Below, in pieces: positions 28,337 to 35,938 of a stretch of DNA of 64,000 nucleotides. The notes below the pieces were generated by a model. That model saw nothing but the letters and a program-made list of their open reading frames with translations, had not been told where the DNA came from and did no database searches. The translations under genes and the position numbers were made by a program. The stretch is from Moorena sp. SIOASIH (GTDB taxonomy: Bacteria; Cyanobacteriota; Cyanobacteriia; Cyanobacteriales; Coleofasciculaceae), in contig NZ_JAAHIH010000007.1 in NCBI RefSeq assembly GCF_010671925.1, positions 62,001 through 126,000 on the forward strand, written 5' to 3'. How positions within the stretch are numbered: position 1 is the first letter of the stretch; each line of letters begins with the position of its first letter.

Positions 28337-28510
28337 TCAATCCGTAGGATGAGCGTGGGATGAATCGCGGACAGAGTCTTTTGGTATGGGGAGGCGAGCT
28401 ATAAAGCTTCTAACCAACTCAGAGGGAGTCATACCTCTCCTGTCAGCCTCCTGTCTTAACTGCCTTTTTTCAAAATCAGTCACTCTAACTATCAATTTTT
28501 TGTCTTTCAT
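28337..28510 (-). CDS. 57-aa ribbon-helix-helix-like small protein divergent from tnpB
   Basis: ATG at 28508-28510 to TGA at 28337-28339 gives MKDKKLIVRVTDFEKRQLRQ and ends HAHPTD. The pattern, a basic start, a beta strand KKLIVRVTDFEKRQL, then a helix with RQEADRRGMTPSELVRSFI, matches CopG/Arc-type or MobC-like ribbon-helix-helix proteins (inferred from the pattern, not from a search). It is transcribed away from tnpB, with 79 bp between the two starts. Its 3' end runs into the left-end hairpin of the element. A role as repressor of the element or as accessory DNA-binding factor is plausible. It is shorter than 60 codons and so is easily missed. Confidence 0.65.
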   Translation of the reverse strand: MKDKKLIVRVTDFEKRQLRQEADRRGMTPSELVRSFIARLPIPKDSVRDSSHAHPTD

Positions 28511-28589
28511 TTTTTTTGCTATTATGGGTTTTCAATCGGGTACACACATGCTAGCCTAGTTGTAGGTCGATATACAGGAGAACTGCAAG

Positions 28590-29822
28590 ATGAGATCAGC
28601 CTATCAATACCGGTTACGCCTAACAAAAAAACAGGTAGCCAAAATCGACAAGTGGCTAGACATGTTGCGCTGTCAATATAATTACTTGCTAGCTGACAGG
28701 TTGAACGGGTATGAGCAAAATCGCTGTTCTATTAACTCTTGTCCGCTTACTTGTAATTTACCACATTTAAGGAATAACCCAGACTATTTTTCTCAGAAAA
28801 AGACACTCCCTGAATTAAAGAAAAGCAGACCGTGGTATGCTGACATACACTCTCAAGTCTTGCAAGACTGCGTAAAGAGGGTAGACCTGTCCTTTAAACG
28901 GTTACTAAAGGGAGATTGCAATGGGAATAGGAGCGGAAAACCAAGATTCAAGAGCAAAAACAGGTATCGCTCTTTTACTTTCCCCTCTTTGCCCAAAGAC
29001 CCAATTAGTGGTAAGAGCCTGACCCTGCCAAAATTTGGGAAGGTGAAAGTGATATATCACCGACCTATACCTGATGGGTTCAAAGTAAAGACTGCCACGA
29101 TTACCCGAAAAGCTGATGGTTACTACGTTACATTGTCGATTCAGGACGACTCTGTCCCAAATATTATCCCAATCGACAGTGTAGCCAATCCAGTTGGTAT
29201 AGACATGGGTCTTAAGTCTTTCCTGGCCAAGTCTGATGGGACTGAAGTACCAATTCCTCAGTACTATAGAAAAGCTCAGAAGAGACTTAAGAAAATACAG
29301 AAAGCTGTTAGCCGTTCCAAGAAAGGAAGCAATAACATAAAAAAGGCAATTTTAAAACTGGGTAAAGCTCACAAAAAGGTAGCTGATACTAGGAAAAATT
29401 TTCATTTTAAGACGGCGATTGATCTGCTAGATAATCATGATCTAGTAGCTCATGAAAAGCTCAATATAAAAGGTCTGGCCAAGACCAGAATGGCGAAATC
29501 AGTTTTAGATGCTGGTTGGGGGCAATTTCTGTCTATCTTGTCAGTCAAAGCCAAAAATGCTGGACTGATAACAAAAGCAGTGAATCCTCGCAACACCAGT
29601 CAAAACTGTTCCAATTGTGGAAAAAAGGTTCCAAAGAAATTAAAAGACCGCATTCATTCCTGTCCTCATTGCGGTTATGTGGAGGATAGGGATATAAATG
29701 CGGCAAAGAATATATTAAAGTTGGCGGTGGGGCATCCCGTCCGAAGTAAAGCTTGTCGAGCATCCGAACCGTTAGGTGGAGTTGGCAAGAAGCCTACACT
29801 GAACCTGATCAGGTCAGTGTAG
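28590..29822 (+). CDS. tnpB: TnpB, RNA-guided endonuclease of an IS200/IS605-family element
   Basis: The 410-aa protein is a Cas12 ancestor that cuts DNA guided by an RNA from the element's right end, favouring element retention. The RuvC catalytic set looks intact: D in PVGIDMGLKSFLA (about 205), E in LVAHEKLNIKGLA (about 289), and D in DRDINAAKN (about 369). A zinc ribbon CSNCGKK..CPHCG (about 340-365) lies between the last two. The N-terminus starts MRSAYQYRLRLTKKQ with the usual HTH. AGGAGAACTGCAAG precedes the ATG. The stop codon lies inside the right-end hairpin, as is usual where the guide RNA overlaps the 3' end of the gene. The length is normal. Confidence 0.95.
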   Translation: MRSAYQYRLRLTKKQVAKIDKWLDMLRCQYNYLLADRLNGYEQNRCSINSCPLTCNLPHLRNNPDYFSQKKTLPELKKSRPWYADIHSQVLQDCVKRVDLSFKRLLKGDCNGNRSGKPRFKSKNRYRSFTFPSLPKDPISGKSLTLPKFGKVKVIYHRPIPDGFKVKTATITRKADGYYVTLSIQDDSVPNIIPIDSVANPVGIDMGLKSFLAKSDGTEVPIPQYYRKAQKRLKKIQKAVSRSKKGSNNIKKAILKLGKAHKKVADTRKNFHFKTAIDLLDNHDLVAHEKLNIKGLAKTRMAKSVLDAGWGQFLSILSVKAKNAGLITKAVNPRNTSQNCSNCGKKVPKKLKDRIHSCPHCGYVEDRDINAAKNILKLAVGHPVRSKACRASEPLGGVGKKPTLNLIRSV

Positions 29823-29823
29823 G
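29793..29823 (+). ncRNA. probable 3' hairpin of the TnpB guide (omega/re) RNA
   Basis: The arms CCTACACTGA (29793-29802) and TCAGTGTAGG (29814-29823) are perfect, and the 11-base loop holds a second palindrome, CCTGATCAGG. It overlaps the tnpB stop codon. In known TnpB elements the omega RNA covers the tnpB 3' end, and its guide is read from the sequence just past the right end, which here is the start of holB. The RNA's 5' limit is not visible. Confidence 0.55.
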
Positions 29824-29836
29824 AGTATGTCACAAC

Positions 29837-30817
29837 ATGGTTCCAGGAGCGTTCGACTATATCCTAGGGCAAGACCAAGCGATCGCATTATTGCACGGAG
29901 CAATTACAACCAAGCGTATTGCCCCTGCCTACCTGTTTGCTGCTCCATCTGGGGTGGGGCGGAGTCTGGTAGCACGGGCTTTTATTGAACAGTTGTTTTG
30001 TCAAGGTATCCCAGCTGATGGGCAAGTCTCAATCAAAAAACGACTTATTCAGGGCAATCACCCGGATGTATTGTGGGTAGAGCCAACCTATCTGCATAAT
30101 GGTACACTGGTTACTGCTACAGAAGCTGTCCAAAAAGGAATTCAGCGTCAGGCACCCCCCCAAATTCGGTTGGAACAAATTCGGGAAATTGCTCGGTTCC
30201 TGAGTAATTCTCCTCTAGAAGCATCGCGCAAGGTGGTGGTACTAGAGCAGGCAGAAACTATGGCAGAGCCAGCAGCCAATGGTTTGCTGAAGACTCTCGA
30301 AGAACCGGGAAATGCTACGTTGATTGTGATCGCACCTAGCACTGAGTCTTTGTTGCCGACCCTAGTGTCTCGCTGTCAGCGGATTCCATTTTCTCGGCTG
30401 GGGCCCGAAACTATGACAACAGTGCTGCGGCAAACCGGTCATGAACAGATTTTACAGGAACCATCAGTACTCGCCATTGCCCAGGGAAGTCCGGGGGAAG
30501 CGATCGCTGCTTTTGAACAACTCCAAGCTATGCCCCCAAAGTTACTCACCCAACTTACCCAGTTACCCCACACATCCCGTCAAGCGTTGGAACTGGCAAA
30601 GGAAATCGACAAAAACCTGGATACCAACACTCAGCTTTGGTTAGTGAAGTATTTACAACACTGCTACTGGCAATCACACACTCAACCAGACATGATTAAA
30701 AAGCTAGAGCAAGCTCGGCGATACCTGCTCAGTTATGCTCAGCCGCGATTAGTTTGGGAGGTAACCCTGTTGGAATTGAGTTTTCTTGAAGAATCAAGGA
30801 TTAAGGATAAATTATAA
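29837..30817 (+). CDS. holB: DNA polymerase III delta-prime subunit
   Basis: A 326-aa clamp-loader subunit. FDYILGQDQAIALLHGAI, APSGVGRSLVARAFIEQLFC with Arg in place of the P-loop Lys (normal for delta-prime, which does not hydrolyse ATP), KVVVLEQAETMAEPAANGLLKTLEEPG (Walker B region) and PTLVSRCQRIPF (SRC sensor) are diagnostic. The ATG at 29837 (MVPGAFDY) is chosen. The same frame stays open up to 29753 inside tnpB, which is not expected to be translated. The TnpB element's right end lies about 13 bp before this ATG, so the element now supplies the 5' leader. Confidence 0.94.
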   Translation: MVPGAFDYILGQDQAIALLHGAITTKRIAPAYLFAAPSGVGRSLVARAFIEQLFCQGIPADGQVSIKKRLIQGNHPDVLWVEPTYLHNGTLVTATEAVQKGIQRQAPPQIRLEQIREIARFLSNSPLEASRKVVVLEQAETMAEPAANGLLKTLEEPGNATLIVIAPSTESLLPTLVSRCQRIPFSRLGPETMTTVLRQTGHEQILQEPSVLAIAQGSPGEAIAAFEQLQAMPPKLLTQLTQLPHTSRQALELAKEIDKNLDTNTQLWLVKYLQHCYWQSHTQPDMIKKLEQARRYLLSYAQPRLVWEVTLLELSFLEESRIKDKL

Positions 30818-31383
30818 AGTATAAACTCTAAAGGATGAAGTGCTAAGAATCAAGGAGCAAGTGGGAAAGATCAAGGAGCAAATGGGAAGGATCAAGGATA
30901 AAGCCCCATCAAGTATGTCCTAATACTGGATACTTAGGTGCGCTTGACCCATTAAGAATTAAATTCGCACCTTCGGGTCGCACCTTCGGGAAACCCTGCT
31001 AATCAAAATCGTTATGACTATGATATAATTGTAAAGGTTCGTAAATAATCAATTAGATTTGATACCATTTGTGTGGTTGGTTACAGATAATGTCATGGTC
31101 TCAGCATGGACATGGGATATTGGGTAGATCATTTTCTTATCCATGAACTCCCTCTGAACATGTATAGCACTATGCATTAAAGTTAGGACATTGATACAAG
31201 CAGCAAAAGCTGTTTTAGTCAACTTTTGCCTCTTGCCTCTTGCCAATGCCATTGCGCGTAGCGCTATATGTATTTAGCCAGCACTTTGAGAAATAGTATG
31301 GGTAGCACGGTTTGAGGTGACCACCACTTGATCAGCAATCTGTAGCCAACTGACACCCTAGACACTTTAAGGAGCATAACTAT
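30818..31383. other. intergenic region holB to peroxiredoxin
   Basis: It contains AAGGATCAAGGAGCAA-type degenerate heptamers just after holB, a 30-bp dispersed repeat at 30938-30967 that recurs at 32282-32311, a TATAAT hexamer near 31023, and the second copy of the family B element at 31163-31268. No gene is seen. Confidence 0.6.
31163..31268 (-). repeat. family B MITE-like element, copy 2 (106 bp)
   Basis: In this orientation the ends are TATAGCACTATGC and GCGTAGCGCTATA. The reverse complement matches 5010-5115 over the full 106 bp. It lies about 115 bp upstream of the peroxiredoxin ATG and may overlap its promoter region. Confidence 0.8.
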
Positions 31384-31986
31384 ATGACTACAACAGAAGG
31401 ATGTCTCCGGGTAGGCCAACTGGCTCCCGACTTCACGGCCACTGCTGTATTCGAGCAAGAGTTCAAGACAATTAAACTGTCTGACTATCGTGGTAAATAC
31501 GTCGTTCTGTTTTTCTATCCCCTAGACTTCACATTTGTTTGCCCTACTGAAATTACTGCATTTAGCGATCGCTTTGAAGAATTCAAAGAACTAGGCACCG
31601 AAGTCCTTGGCGTCTCTGTTGACAGTGAATTCTCTCACCTGGCTTGGATTCAGACTGACCGCAAGGATGGAGGTGTAGGCGATCTAGCTTATCCTCTGGT
31701 TTCTGATATCAAAAAAGACATCAGCACAGATTACAACGTTCTTGACCCGGAAGCTGGTATTGCCTTACGTGGTTTATTCATCATGGACAAGGAGGGCATA
31801 ATCCAGCATGCTACTGTCAATAACCTCTCCTTTGGTCGTAGCGTTGACGAAACCCTGCGTACCTTGAAAGCGATTCAATACGTTCAAGCTCATCCCGATG
31901 AAGTTTGCCCAGCAGGGTGGCAACCAGGTGACAAAACTATGAACCCTGACCCTGTTAAATCAAAGGTTTACTTTGCTGCGGTATAA
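31384..31986 (+). CDS. typical 2-Cys peroxiredoxin
   Basis: A 200-aa thiol peroxidase that reduces H2O2 and organic peroxides with thioredoxin. The peroxidatic cysteine is in FTFVCPTEI (about residue 56) and the resolving cysteine in DEVCPAGW (about 177). Both [10 protein letters not shown] and a C-terminal YF (VYFAAV) are present; these are the motifs that make the peroxidatic cysteine prone to over-oxidation in eukaryotic-type enzymes, also found in many cyanobacterial 2-Cys Prx. AAGGAG lies 10 bases before the ATG. It is monocistronic and flanked by dispersed repeats on both sides. Confidence 0.96.
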   Translation: MTTTEGCLRVGQLAPDFTATAVFEQEFKTIKLSDYRGKYVVLFFYPLDFTFVCPTEITAFSDRFEEFKELGTEVLGVSVDSEFSHLAWIQTDRKDGGVGDLAYPLVSDIKKDISTDYNVLDPEAGIALRGLFIMDKEGIIQHATVNNLSFGRSVDETLRTLKAIQYVQAHPDEVCPAGWQPGDKTMNPDPVKSKVYFAAV

Positions 31987-32038
31987 CGGAATCACGAATA
32001 TCTCCGCCCTCCTACCTTGAAGACGGAGCTTTGATACT

Positions 32039-32075
32039 GGGAAATTGAGTGGGTTTAATACCTATTCAATTTCCC
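32039..32075 (+). terminator. stem-loop after the peroxiredoxin gene
   Basis: GGGAAATTGAGTGGG and CCTATTCAATTTCCC form a 15-bp stem with two mismatches and a 7-base loop, 52 bp after the stop codon. The sequence after it is A+T rich, but it is not a pure T-run. It is a probable transcript end. Confidence 0.5.
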
Positions 32076-32126
32076 ATTAATATTTATGAGACGATTTTGA
32101 GGGTAGTGATAAATCGGTAGTTATAC

Positions 32127-32254
32127 AACAGCAGTTTTCAATTAGATGAGGTACTTTCGTCTTGGGTTAATGGGAGCAGGGATTAGCGATTAGCGATTAG
32201 CGATGAGGGAGTAGCGAAAATTTCCTGTACCTTACCAAAATGAGAATTGCTATA
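32127..32254 (+). repeat. family C MITE-like element with GCGATTA heptamers
   Basis: A 128-bp unit with a left arm ACAGCAGTTTTCA..GATGAGGTAC (32127-32154) and a right arm GTACCTTACC..GAGAATTGCTATA (32227-32254). The interior has TTGGGTTAATGGGAGCAGGG and three GCGATTA heptamers. It lies in the 503-bp gap between the peroxiredoxin gene and the next gene. The rest of that gap holds the dispersed repeat at 32282-32311. Confidence 0.72.
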
Positions 32255-32489
32255 GCACGGAAGTACCGGAAAACAACATAGGCGCGCTTGACCCATTAAG
32301 AATTAAATTCGCCACGGGTCGCACCTGTTGCTGTCCCCCGGCAGTACCCCAGTAAAGAATGCTCGTTCTTTGTGGCAAAATGGTCAAGAAGTATGTGTCA
32401 GTACCTACACATGTTGCTCCGCATATAGTGAGTAGGGAGGAGTGTTAATCCATTGAATCAACAAATGGCGCTGCCTGGGAGGAAGTATA

Positions 32490-33254
32490 ATGTCAGAAGA
32501 GCAAAAACAGCAGCCAGAAGCGGCAAATGATCAACCAATTCAAAAGCCGCCGACACCATCAGTGACAGATAAATCCGAAGACAGCTTGGAAACAACAAGT
32601 CCATCACCTCAGACCACTGGCAAGGGAAAGTTATCGTCTTCTGAGCCTAAGTCTGGATTAATGAATCGCTTGCTGCCGATTCTTAGTACTCTTGGCCGGT
32701 TGTGGGATGGCACCTCAAAAAAAGTCCGCTCCTTGCTACCGGCAGCTTGGAATGAAAAACTGTCTGATTGGATGTTGACTGGTGCGATCGCAAGCGTGGT
32801 AGTAGTCATTCTATGGACAACAATGGCGCTTCTACCAAAGACACCAGCACAGGTGGCACAAGTTCCTGCTGATACCATTAATTCTCCACAAAATTTGGAA
32901 GTTCCTCAGGAATCACAACTTGTGGAATCGGAACCCATACCCACACCAGAGTTAACTCCTGAACAAAGCCTGATCGTCGCAATTCAAAATCAAATTGCGG
33001 CTATTACGGCTCAGTACGGTAATGACCTGATTCAAGCAATTGAGGCGAACTTTCTCAGAAGTATGCTCTTGGTCAAGGTCAGTGATGAGTGGTACCAACT
33101 CAACGATGCTCAGCAGAATACCTTAGCTCAAAGGATGCTGAGTCAGTCTCAAGAATTAGACTTTAGCAAGTTGGAAATTACTGACCTAGAGGGAAAGTTA
33201 GTTGCCCGTAGTCCTGTGGTGGGGTCAAGTATGGTCATTTTTACCCAACATTAA
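32490..33254 (+). CDS. conserved cyanobacterial single-pass membrane protein, function unknown
   Basis: A 254-aa protein. A Pro/Ser/Gln-rich acidic N-terminus of about 60 residues is followed by one membrane helix, WMLTGAIASVVVVILWTTMALL (about residues 95-116), a Pro-rich linker, and a C-terminal alpha/beta segment of about 90 residues starting LTPEQSLIVAIQNQIAAITAQYG. That last part includes FLRSMLLVKVSDEWYQLNDAQQ and looks like a small conserved domain, probably facing the periplasm. GGAGG lies 9 bases before the ATG. I do not recognise a defined function. Confidence 0.8.
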   Translation: MSEEQKQQPEAANDQPIQKPPTPSVTDKSEDSLETTSPSPQTTGKGKLSSSEPKSGLMNRLLPILSTLGRLWDGTSKKVRSLLPAAWNEKLSDWMLTGAIASVVVVILWTTMALLPKTPAQVAQVPADTINSPQNLEVPQESQLVESEPIPTPELTPEQSLIVAIQNQIAAITAQYGNDLIQAIEANFLRSMLLVKVSDEWYQLNDAQQNTLAQRMLSQSQELDFSKLEITDLEGKLVARSPVVGSSMVIFTQH

Positions 33255-33361
33255 TGGTATTATCGGTTGAGGGTTGAGGGTTGACAGTCAAGCGTCCACC
33301 CTCAACAACCCCAACTATTTACGTGATAAGATACCAGAAAAGATTAATTATCCTATCACCA

Positions 33362-34477
33362 TTATCCCCCGCTTAATGGGTTCAAGCGCTTCATGGCACG
33401 ATTTACTACTTCGGAGTAGCGTAATTGCCCACACAGAATGTTGAGCATGATTTGAGTAGCAACGGGTTTTTTAACGCCGACTTTGTACCCAATTCCGGGA
33501 AAGCTGTAGAACGCACCAGCGAGCTTAGCAGCCCAACTCATATCAGTTCCCCGTTCTTGCTGCATCACCTGGGTATAGTTTTCTAAGGCATCAGCTTGAC
33601 CTGCCAAAGCTTGTTGAATGGCCTCAGCTGCTTTCATGCCACTGAACATGGAGGGTCGAATTCCCTCAGCAGTCATGGGATCGACCACACAAGCAGCTTC
33701 CCCAGCTAATACAGCATTTTGTGTATGCAGCTTTTCCTGACCTTCCCAGACACAGATGGCACCTTCGTGCTGTTTACAGCTACTCAGGTCTAAGCCGGAT
33801 TTCTCCGCATAACCTTTGACTATCTTTTCCATGTCTTTCAGGTCACCACCCCGTAAGGAGCCAAGACCAATGGAATAACCTTCGGCTTTAGGGATATTCC
33901 AGATAAAGCCATTTTTGACCTGACCAAAGTCAAAATGGATCTCCTTACTATTGGTGTCCGATTTGGGCACCTCTAGGGCTAATGCCAGACGTGATTTACG
34001 TTCTTTGAATCCCAACCATTTTGCCATCGGTCCAGTAGCACCGTCAGCCGCAATCACGTAGCGACCTTCAACAGTCCCATTGACAGTGTTTACCTGCCAG
34101 TGGTCTCCCTTAAACTCCACCCCTGTAACTGCTGTATTATCTCGAATTTCAGCACCTTGTTTTTGGGCTTGTTGGATGAGATAGTGATCGAAAACATCCC
34201 GTTGCACCATCCAAACCGGTTCTTGAGTGTCCAGTTTCACTTCTACTGGGTCATCCATTTTCCAGGTGTAGCGTACACTCTCAGCTTTCAGAGATATGGC
34301 AGGTGTAAAGTCGAAATCAAACCACTGTTGCACTTGTGGGGAAACCGCCCCACTACAAGCCTTGTACCGGGGTAAGGATTCTTTTTCTAGAACCACCACA
34401 GACTTTCCACCTTTAGCCAGGTGATAAGCAGCAGTTCCACCAGCCGGTCCCGCACCAACGATTATGCAGTCAAACAT
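33362..34477 (-). CDS. geranylgeranyl-reductase-family FAD-dependent oxidoreductase
   Basis: A 371-aa flavoprotein. FDCIIVGAGPAGGTAAYHLAKGG (residues 2-24) is the dinucleotide-binding fold, LPRYKACSGAVS is the family's conserved loop, and VLAGEAACVVDPMTAEGIRPSMFSG is the second FAD motif (GD-like). It belongs to the geranylgeranyl reductase superfamily but is shorter than, and different from, ChlP, so it is probably a second reductase acting on an isoprenoid or lipid. No partner gene is adjacent. The start is ATG at 34477. The substrate is unknown. Confidence 0.88.
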   Translation of the reverse strand: MFDCIIVGAGPAGGTAAYHLAKGGKSVVVLEKESLPRYKACSGAVSPQVQQWFDFDFTPAISLKAESVRYTWKMDDPVEVKLDTQEPVWMVQRDVFDHYLIQQAQKQGAEIRDNTAVTGVEFKGDHWQVNTVNGTVEGRYVIAADGATGPMAKWLGFKERKSRLALALEVPKSDTNSKEIHFDFGQVKNGFIWNIPKAEGYSIGLGSLRGGDLKDMEKIVKGYAEKSGLDLSSCKQHEGAICVWEGQEKLHTQNAVLAGEAACVVDPMTAEGIRPSMFSGMKAAEAIQQALAGQADALENYTQVMQQERGTDMSWAAKLAGAFYSFPGIGYKVGVKKPVATQIMLNILCGQLRYSEVVNRAMKRLNPLSGG

Positions 34478-35556
34478 GATTTTTCTACTTTACTCCTCAA
34501 AGATTTATCGATTGAAGTTCACAGACTAACAGCCCAGTGTGTCAGCCTACTATCCAAATTGAGTGACCACATTGAGTGACCAATTTACCAGGACTTACTC
34601 ACGCTTGATGCCCAGCAATTGAGACAAAGTAACATTCGGACATTGTAAAATCACTATCAATTCATAATAATGACCCTACAAACATTGCAGGGTCGAGATT
34701 AGGCTATTAGCAAAATGCTTACCCTTAATCAATAACATCCTGAAAACGCCTAATCAGTTATTATCTGGATGCACCTCTATACTGATAGTTTTTGTCTCTT
34801 GTTCATTCAATTTTTCAGTGATTAGACTCGTTAATCCGGATAGTTTGTTGGCTAATTACTAGGGGAATCATTAGCTTATAGAACCATTATCGACCTAGAA
34901 TTTTTGAAACATGTGGATTTCTGAGCAATCTTTATTAAAATTTCACGAAGTCACAGCCAAAACTATTGCCAAAACTATTGCCAAAACTATTGCCAAAACT
35001 ATTGCCAAAACTATTGCCAAAACTATTAGTGTATTTTTTTCCTCCCCATCCTCTTTCCCTATGGGCTTCTTATCAATCCTCAGTCTATCTCAAATCTGTT
35101 GGTATCGGTATTGAGCAGTTCAACCAAGGTAGGGGAGATGTAGTTATGTCAGATTTGAGTAGACTTGGTAATTTATATCAGATTGCCATGATCTTATAGC
35201 AGTCGCCAGGGCAGTTAGGACATGACAAAAGTCTCAAACCTAAGTAAGCGCAAGAGTTTGACTTCTGACTTCTGCTATAGAAATCTCATGGTGTCAGAAA
35301 CAATATGACCCAATCCCCTAATTGTTCTCCCTGGCAAACTCAAATCCACTAATCAAGCTATTATCTCTATAACTTGGTTAAACTCTTTAGGAATTGTTAG
35401 GGTCTTGGTGACTCCTAGTGTGACCTGAATTAACTAATTAACCAAACCCCTGGCATAATACCACTAACCTGACTAAGGAAAAGTAAGTCATGGCAATGAC
35501 TTATTTGACCCAAATCAGACCGTTCGGTGCTCAAGTCCCGCCTAGTATGGATTTTG
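34478..35556. other. non-coding region with a 12-bp minisatellite upstream of pipX
   Basis: About 1.1 kb with no convincing gene. It contains six perfect copies of GCCAAAACTATT (34956-35027) and a perfect 8-bp inverted repeat TAAGTCAT-GGCA-ATGACTTA (35484-35503) about 54 bp before the pipX ATG. I see no NtcA-type GTA-N8-TAC box that I would trust. Confidence 0.6.
34956..35027 (+). repeat. 12-bp minisatellite, six perfect units
   Basis: GCCAAAACTATT is repeated six times head to tail without mismatch. Because the unit is a multiple of three, two frames stay open across it (AKTI and PKLL repeats), but neither frame has a ribosome site or conserved flanks, so it is treated as non-coding. Confidence 0.85.
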
Positions 35557-35826
35557 ATGAGTTCTGAAAACTACCTCAATCACCCCAATTTTGGTCTACT
35601 GTTTCGGGTTTGCATTGTTGAACCACAACAAGAGTTGTTCACTACGATCTATGCCCAGAGACTTTTCTTTTTAGTGAAAAGTACTACCAATGGCATTGCC
35701 TTTGAGCCAATCAGTCGTTCTGAGGCTCGGCTGTTGGTAGAAAATCGCCTTCGCTTACTTAGGCGCAGTGGTTCATCGGCTGAATATGATCAGCTTCGAA
35801 TTATCCACGAGCGAACCTTCCAATAA
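35557..35826 (+). CDS. pipX: PipX, PII-interacting protein and NtcA co-activator
   Basis: The 89-aa protein is MSSENYLNHPNFGLLFRVC followed by ELFTTIYAQRLFFLV, FEPISRSEARLLVENRLRLLRR and a C-terminal helix. This matches the cyanobacterial PipX layout, with an N-terminal Tudor-like domain (about residues 1-53) and two C-terminal helices. PipX swaps between PII (GlnB) and the nitrogen regulator NtcA according to 2-oxoglutarate and ADP/ATP. The ATG at 35557 is chosen because it gives the family start M(A/S)SENYLNHP. A GTG at 35527 would add 10 unrelated residues. The downstream neighbour should be pipY, but only a relic is found. Confidence 0.92.
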   Translation: MSSENYLNHPNFGLLFRVCIVEPQQELFTTIYAQRLFFLVKSTTNGIAFEPISRSEARLLVENRLRLLRRSGSSAEYDQLRIIHERTFQ

Positions 35827-35847
35827 GTTCGTACACGAAACCTTCCC

Positions 35848-35938
35848 ATGATTGGTTTAATTACAGAACCCATTACCAAAATTCGCGCTTCAGCTCCCAC
35901 CAAATGTACTGCTGAAGGCAGTTACTAAAACTATGTAG
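35848..35938 (+). pseudogene. pipY: relic of pipY (PLP-binding protein, YggS/PLPBP family), frameshifted and truncated
   Basis: ATG at 35848 opens MIGLITEPITKIRASAP, like a PipY/YggS N-terminus (ITxRIxxIRxxxP), and stops at 35926-35928. In the next frame, GCAGTTACTAAAACTATG (35918-35935) encodes AVTKTM, like the family's AV(S/T)K motif with the PLP lysine, then stops at 35936-35938. The spacing between the two pieces is 19 nt where 18 would keep frame, consistent with a single-base insertion. Nothing recognisable as the remaining 200 codons follows. Gene order knowledge (pipX-pipY-sepF-proC) supports the reading. The identification is by eye only. Confidence 0.6.

Larger units (their letters stand above)
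28316..29836 (+). mobile_element. IS200/IS605-family TnpB element inserted between tmk and holB
   Basis: The unit spans from just after the tmk stop to near the holB ATG. The left end carries a subterminal hairpin, CCCACG..CTCAATCC GTA GGATGAG..CGTGGG (about 28330-28359). The interior has a small divergent gene and tnpB. The right end carries a hairpin with arms CCTACACTGA and TCAGTGTAGG (29793-29823). No TnpA (Y1 transposase) gene is present, so it would need one in trans. Exact ends are not defined because an empty site is not available. Confidence 0.75.

Noticed and set aside
34911-35199. Frames with AKTI and PKLL repeats
   Set aside because: Produced by a 12-bp minisatellite; no conserved flanks and no Shine-Dalgarno.
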